Shown here one piece after another: positions 6,586-9,606 of a stretch of 9,606 nt of DNA (within the stretch, counting starts at the first letter, position 1; each line of letters opens with the position of its first letter). This DNA is from Akkermansia sp. (lineage in GTDB: Bacteria; Verrucomicrobiota; Verrucomicrobiia; Verrucomicrobiales; Akkermansiaceae). The stretch lies in NCBI GenBank assembly GCA_017379255.1, contig JAFNWZ010000394.1, positions 1-9,606 of the forward strand. The letters are read 5' to 3'. Position numbers and translations under genes: made by a program. The notes under the pieces were generated by a model. The model was not told where the DNA came from and ran no database searches. It saw only the letters and a program-made list of their open reading frames with translations.

Positions 6586-7281
6586 ATGAAAATCACACTT
6601 TCTCCCCGCTCCTCCAAGGGCTTTACCCTTATTGAGCTGATTATTGTCATCGCCATTCTGGCAACTCTGGCCGGCATTGCGTATCCTACCTACATGAGCA
6701 TCCAGGAAAATGCCGGTCGCACTGCGGCCAAGAAGGTCTGCACAGACATCGTCTCTGCTGTGGAAAGCTTCAAGCAGGACAACAACGGCATGCTTCCCTA
6801 CAACACAGACATGGTTGAAGCTGACGACGACGACCAGATGTACCTGACCACCACTGCCGGTGAAGATGCCGACCTCATCAAGGTGCTTACAAACCGCGAG
6901 GATGATGATGCAGAACGCCGACTCAACTCCACCCGCGACATCTACCTGCGCTCTGATGAGCAGGACCAGCCCCGCGAGGGCCTCTTCGTGAACGCCACCG
7001 GCGAAGTCGGATTCTATGACCCCTGGGGTTCTCCCTACTACGTTGTGCTCTGCGAGGAAGATGCAGGCGCCAAGGATCCCTTCACCACCCGCCGCTACCG
7101 CGGCAAGAACTGCCTTGTGTACTCCACCGGTCCCGACCAGGAAGGTGTAGCCTCCACCGCAGCTCCCACTACTAAGAAAAAGCCCAAGGGCAAGCAGGCT
7201 CAGGCAGCCGCAGATGCTGCTGCAGAAATGCTGGAAGAAGCCCTGGAAGACAACGTATATTCCTGGAAGAACCAGAAATAA
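6586..7281 (+). CDS. GspG-like type II secretion / type IV pilin-like pseudopilin with C-terminal insert
   Basis: A prepilin-type protein of 231 aa from ATG 6586. The N-terminus carries a class III signal: a short basic leader, then KG/FTLIE at 11-17, with cleavage by prepilin peptidase expected after Gly12 and the conserved Glu at +5 (Glu17). The hydrophobic helix runs to about residue 35. The globular part has the major-pseudopilin hallmark DPWGSPY (145-151) and a C-terminal YSTGPD...DNVYSW pattern (179-227). Between GPDQEG and DNVYSW lies an extra segment of about 33 residues rich in Thr/Pro/Lys then Ala/Glu (about 188-220), which looks like a flexible linker followed by a short amphipathic helix. 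A GTG at 6580 would add only two residues. No Shine-Dalgarno precedes either start. No other secretion gene is nearby, so it is an orphan here. The acidic stretches (DDDD, EDDD) may bind calcium as in GspG, which is inference. Confidence 0.85.
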   Translation: MKITLSPRSSKGFTLIELIIVIAILATLAGIAYPTYMSIQENAGRTAAKKVCTDIVSAVESFKQDNNGMLPYNTDMVEADDDDQMYLTTTAGEDADLIKVLTNREDDDAERRLNSTRDIYLRSDEQDQPREGLFVNATGEVGFYDPWGSPYYVVLCEEDAGAKDPFTTRRYRGKNCLVYSTGPDQEGVASTAAPTTKKKPKGKQAQAAADAAAEMLEEALEDNVYSWKNQK

Positions 7282-7284
7282 TTA

Positions 7285-8343
7285 ATGAACCAGTACATCA
7301 CAGACGACGTTCGCCTCACGGGCATTCGCCCGCTGATATCCCCCGCTATTCTCATGGAGGACTATCCGGCCTCGCCGGAAGCCACCCGCATGGTGTATGA
7401 GACCCGCCACGCTTTCCAGAATATTCTTACCGGAAAGGATGACCGCCTTGCCGTCATCGTGGGCCCCTGCTCCATTCACGATACCAAGGCAGCTATCGAA
7501 TACGCCGGTCTTCTGGCAGAAGCTGCCCGGAAGTATGAGAAAGACCTGCTGCTCATCATGCGGGTGTATTTTGAGAAGCCCCGCACCACCGTTGGTTGGA
7601 AAGGGCTTATCAATGACCCCTACATGGATGAGACCTATAACATCAACAGCGGTCTGCGCATGGCCCGTAACCTGCTTGTAGAACTCTCAGAGATGGGAGT
7701 TCCCTCTGCCACAGAGTTTCTGGATGTGATTACCCCGCAGTATATCAGCGACCTCATCGTCTGGGGTGCTATTGGTGCCCGCACCACAGAAAGCCAGGTA
7801 CACCGGGAACTGGCAAGTGGCCTTTCCATGCCCATCGGGTTCAAGAACGGCACAACCGGCTGCGTGCAGATAGCGGTGGATGCCATCATCTCAGCCGAGC
7901 ATCCGCACTGCTTCCTCTCTGTGACCAAACAGGGGGTATCAGCCATTGTTTCCACCAAGGGGAACGAAGGCTGCCACCTCATCCTGCGCGGCTCTACGGA
8001 AGGCCCGAACTACAGCGCAGAACATGTTCAGCGTGCATGGGACACCCAGCAGAAAGCCGGTATCAGCAACCGCATCATGATTGACTGCTCCCATGGCAAC
8101 AGCCACAAGGACTGGAAGCAGCAGCCCGTAGTAGCCACCAGTGTGGCAGAACAGCTGGCCGCAGGTTGCGACCACATCGGCGCAGTCATGATTGAAAGTA
8201 ACCTCTGCTCCGGCAATCAGAAATGTGGCCCGGACATGAAGTACGGCGTCAGCATTACCGATGCCTGCATTGACTGGAATGGCACGCTCGGTATGTTTGA
8301 TGTGCTGGCTGCTGGTGTCCGCGCCCGCCGCAACCGCAAATAA
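7285..8343 (+). CDS. aroG: 3-deoxy-7-phosphoheptulonate (DAHP) synthase, type I, AroG/AroF/AroH class
   Basis: Catalyses condensation of phosphoenolpyruvate and erythrose 4-phosphate to DAHP, the first committed step of the shikimate pathway, in the cytoplasm. The 352-aa protein aligns end to end with E. coli AroG (350 aa). Metal ligands are all present: Cys62 (GPCSIHD), His270 (CSHGNS), Glu304 (MIESNL) and Asp326 (TDACIDW). Substrate motifs RVYFEKPRTTVGWKG (93-107) and GAIGARTTESQ are intact. Positions known from E. coli AroG feedback-resistant mutants are kept as the wild-type residues (Asp147, Pro151, Leu176, Ser181 and Phe210 here), so feedback inhibition by an aromatic amino acid is likely; which one cannot be told, and the symbol denotes the class. 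ATG 7285 is 3 nt after the pseudopilin stop. A GGAAG stretch is about 15 nt upstream, too far for a good Shine-Dalgarno, so coupling to the upstream gene is likely. A strong terminator follows. Confidence 0.96.
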   Translation: MNQYITDDVRLTGIRPLISPAILMEDYPASPEATRMVYETRHAFQNILTGKDDRLAVIVGPCSIHDTKAAIEYAGLLAEAARKYEKDLLLIMRVYFEKPRTTVGWKGLINDPYMDETYNINSGLRMARNLLVELSEMGVPSATEFLDVITPQYISDLIVWGAIGARTTESQVHRELASGLSMPIGFKNGTTGCVQIAVDAIISAEHPHCFLSVTKQGVSAIVSTKGNEGCHLILRGSTEGPNYSAEHVQRAWDTQQKAGISNRIMIDCSHGNSHKDWKQQPVVATSVAEQLAAGCDHIGAVMIESNLCSGNQKCGPDMKYGVSITDACIDWNGTLGMFDVLAAGVRARRNRK

Positions 8344-8365
8344 TACAAATTTCCCGCTATATCTG

Positions 8366-8399
8366 ACTGCCGCGTTCCCTGTGAGCGCGGCAGTTTTTA
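8366..8399 (+). terminator. Intrinsic terminator after the DAHP synthase gene
   Basis: The stem CTGCCGCG (8367-8374) pairs perfectly with CGCGGCAG (8386-8393) around an 11-nt loop, extendable by an A-T pair, and runs straight into TTTTT (8394-8398). It is a strong + strand terminator 23 nt after the stop at 8343. On the - strand the stem is not followed by a T-run, so it would not terminate the convergent gene whose stop codon (8400-8402) abuts it. Confidence 0.9.
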
Positions 8400-8678
8400 T
8401 TACATGCGGTGAATCCAGATTTGCAGACGGCGGCACATGCGCATCCAGAACACAAAGAAACCACGTAGAAACACAACCACCAGCAATGCGAGCAGCCCGA
8501 TACCCAATCCTCTCCCCCAGCCATACACCTGAACCCCGGCCACTGCACACCCGGCGGCTACAGGAAGTCCCAGCAACACCGCTGAAATATACAAACACAG
8601 CGCCCGAACCTGCCGCCCGAAACAGGCAGAAGTAAAACTGCAAATGCAGAATCCGAAAATAACCAGTACAGCAGGCAT
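8400..8678 (-). CDS. Small three-helix membrane protein of unknown function
   Basis: I do not recognise this protein. From the ATG whose first base is 8678 it is 92 aa with three hydrophobic segments (about 2-20, 26-48 and 57-79) separated by short Arg-containing loops, and a basic tail with several Arg residues (RMCRRLQIWIHRM). It has six cysteines (11, 13, 19, 28, 44, 82). The frame stays open upstream to a GTG at 8780 (126 aa) with an ATG at 8759, but those extensions are polar, lack a ribosome-binding site and run across the promoter regions between this gene and ruvB. I prefer 8678 because a TTGATT-N17-TACATT promoter-like pair sits 13 nt before it. Low complexity of sequence and lack of known motifs leave some doubt that it is real, but no better + strand gene occupies this 400-bp region. 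Confidence 0.5.
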   Translation of the reverse strand: MPAVLVIFGFCICSFTSACFGRQVRALCLYISAVLLGLPVAAGCAVAGVQVYGWGRGLGIGLLALLVVVFLRGFFVFWMRMCRRLQIWIHRM

Positions 8679-8691
8679 GAGTCCGATATGT

Positions 8692-8720
8692 AATGTACGA
8701 TACCTGCTTGCCGGAATCAA
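8692..8720 (-). promoter_or_regulatory. Candidate promoter for the small membrane protein
   Basis: Read on the - strand, TTGATT (8720-8715, 4 of 6) and TACATT (8697-8692, 4 of 6) are separated by 17 nt. The -10 ends 13 nt before the ATG at 8678. The match is modest. It lies back to back with the ruvB promoter, with 27 nt between the two -35 elements. Confidence 0.33.
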
Positions 8721-8747
8721 GAAAAATCGGTAAGCCGTGAGCGTTTC

Positions 8748-8776
8748 TTGACCTGCCATGCCAAATGTGCTACATT
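8748..8776 (+). promoter_or_regulatory. Sigma-70-like promoter of ruvB
   Basis: TTGACC (8748-8753, 5 of 6), a 17-nt spacer and TACATT (8771-8776, 4 of 6) preceded by TGC, which creates an extended -10 (TGnTACATT). The -10 ends 12 nt before the ATG at 8789, predicting a leader of about 5 nt with no room for a Shine-Dalgarno. Confidence 0.6.
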
Positions 8777-8788
8777 CCACCTTGTTCT

Positions 8789-9606
8789 ATGGCCGATTCC
8801 CTCTACACCCGCATGGCGGATACCCCCGTCTCCAGCTACGATTTATCCCTGCGCCCGCCTGCATTCAGTGAATTCTGCGGTCAGGAGAAGGTGAAGGAAC
8901 GCCTCATGCTTATGGTGGAAGCCGCCCGCATGCGCGGAGACGTGCTCGACCATGTGCTGCTCAGCGGCCCTCCCGGACTGGGAAAAACCACCCTGGCCAA
9001 CATCATTGCCGGGGCGGTGGGACGCAAACTGCACACCACCAGCGGCCCCCAGATTGAAAAGGCGGGAGATCTTGCCGGCATCCTCACCAATGTGGAAAAG
9101 GGCGATGTGCTCTTCATTGATGAAATTCACCGCCTGCACCCGGCTATTGAGGAATACCTCTACCCAGCCATGGAGGATTTCCGGCTCGATATCATCATTG
9201 ACCAGGGGCCGAACGCCCGTTCCATACAGCTGAACCTGCCCAAGTTCACGCTTGTGGGCGCAACAACCCGCGCCGGCATGCTCACCGGGCCGCTTCGCTC
9301 GCGTTTCGGACTCGTCAACCGCCTGGATTACTACTCAGCAGAGGAATTGTGCCAGATTCTGCACCGCTCGGCCGGGCTGCTGGATATAGACCTGGCACCG
9401 GCAGGGGCTCTGGCCATAGCCCGCCGCTCCCGAGGCACCCCCCGCGTAGCCAATGCGCTGCTGCGCTGGGTGCGCGACTATGCGCAGGTGAAGGCAGATG
9501 GCCGCATCACCGCCGAAGTGGCACAGTCCGCACTCGGCATGATTGATATTGATGATGATGGTCTGGAGGAGATGGACAAGCGACTGCGGGAGACTATTAT
9601 CTACAA
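8789..9606 (+). CDS. ruvB: Holliday junction branch-migration ATPase RuvB (3' end outside the window)
   Basis: The AAA+ motor that, with RuvA, drives branch migration of Holliday junctions in recombinational repair. The first 272 residues are present; the reading frame runs off the window end without a stop, and the family is usually about 330-350 aa. Visible motifs: the RuvB N-terminal block [19 protein letters not shown] (21-39), Walker [10 protein letters not shown] (60-68), Walker [11 protein letters not shown] with Asp111 and Glu112, sensor 1 region [10 protein letters not shown] (157-166), arginine-finger region GPLRSRFG (167-174), and the sensor 2 region [19 protein letters not shown]. 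The DNA-binding winged-helix domain begins near the truncation. ATG 8789 is chosen because it follows the promoter closely; ATG 8813 is an alternative that would still leave the whole AAA+ domain. Neither has a Shine-Dalgarno. ruvA and ruvC are not in the window. Confidence 0.97.
   Translation, partial: MADSLYTRMADTPVSSYDLSLRPPAFSEFCGQEKVKERLMLMVEAARMRGDVLDHVLLSGPPGLGKTTLANIIAGAVGRKLHTTSGPQIEKAGDLAGILTNVEKGDVLFIDEIHRLHPAIEEYLYPAMEDFRLDIIIDQGPNARSIQLNLPKFTLVGATTRAGMLTGPLRSRFGLVNRLDYYSAEELCQILHRSAGLLDIDLAPAGALAIARRSRGTPRVANALLRWVRDYAQVKADGRITAEVAQSALGMIDIDDDGLEEMDKRLRETIIY

Noticed and set aside
8261..8635. + strand open frame (124 aa) running from inside the DAHP synthase gene across the terminator
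   Set aside because: It begins in another frame of a conserved gene, crosses a strong terminator, and has no start signal; the - strand membrane protein explains the region better.
8679..8780. N-terminal extension of the small membrane protein to GTG 8780 or ATG 8759
   Set aside because: The extension is polar, has no ribosome-binding site and would cross both divergent promoter candidates; the 8678 start places a hydrophobic helix at the N-terminus.

Overview
The window is 9.6 kb of ordinary, densely packed bacterial chromosome with moderately high GC. It shows no mobile element, CRISPR array, rRNA or tRNA. The gene set points to a Gram-negative-type heterotroph: periplasmic metal-binding protein, type II secretion-like pseudopilin, and a family-9-like carbohydrate-binding domain fused to a GH10-like domain. 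My best guess is the Verrucomicrobiota (Akkermansia-like lineages), but this rests on general familiarity with the protein types and no marker gene confirms it.

Layout, left to right on the + strand. A short AT-rich leader ends in a probable terminator of an unseen upstream gene (84-118). It is followed by a bacterial CPSF-73-like beta-CASP metallo-beta-lactamase RNase (155/158-1564). Next comes a tightly coupled five-gene block (1620-6529): a periplasmic Zn/Mn-binding protein, a secreted CBM9-like plus GH10-like protein, a membrane-anchored protein of unknown function, an ABC ATPase with a histidine-rich N-terminus, and an ABC-3 family permease. Adjacent genes overlap by 4 to 7 nt or sit a few tens of nt apart. 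The block looks like a zinc (or manganese) uptake operon with two extra envelope genes inserted between the binding protein and the ATPase. After a short gap come a GspG-like pseudopilin (6586-7281) and, 3 nt later, a type I DAHP synthase (7285-8343), closed by a strong intrinsic terminator (8366-8399). A small three-helix membrane protein lies on the - strand (8678-8400), and ruvB diverges from it on the + strand (8789 to the window end, incomplete).

The most striking pattern is how the genes start. Almost no start codon has a usable Shine-Dalgarno sequence. The first genes of transcription units carry sigma-70-like hexamers with a 17-nt spacer placed so close to the start codon that the predicted mRNAs are leaderless or have very short leaders; the clearest is TTGACA-N17-TAAAAT ending 6 nt before the ATG at 1620. 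Genes inside the operon instead rely on stop/start overlaps. The second notable feature is the metal-uptake operon: the usual His-rich segment is absent from the binding protein but present at the N-terminus of the ATPase, the permease has Cys where the family usually has His in its SHA-type motif, and two envelope proteins are embedded in the operon. I see no clearly new defence or mobile system.
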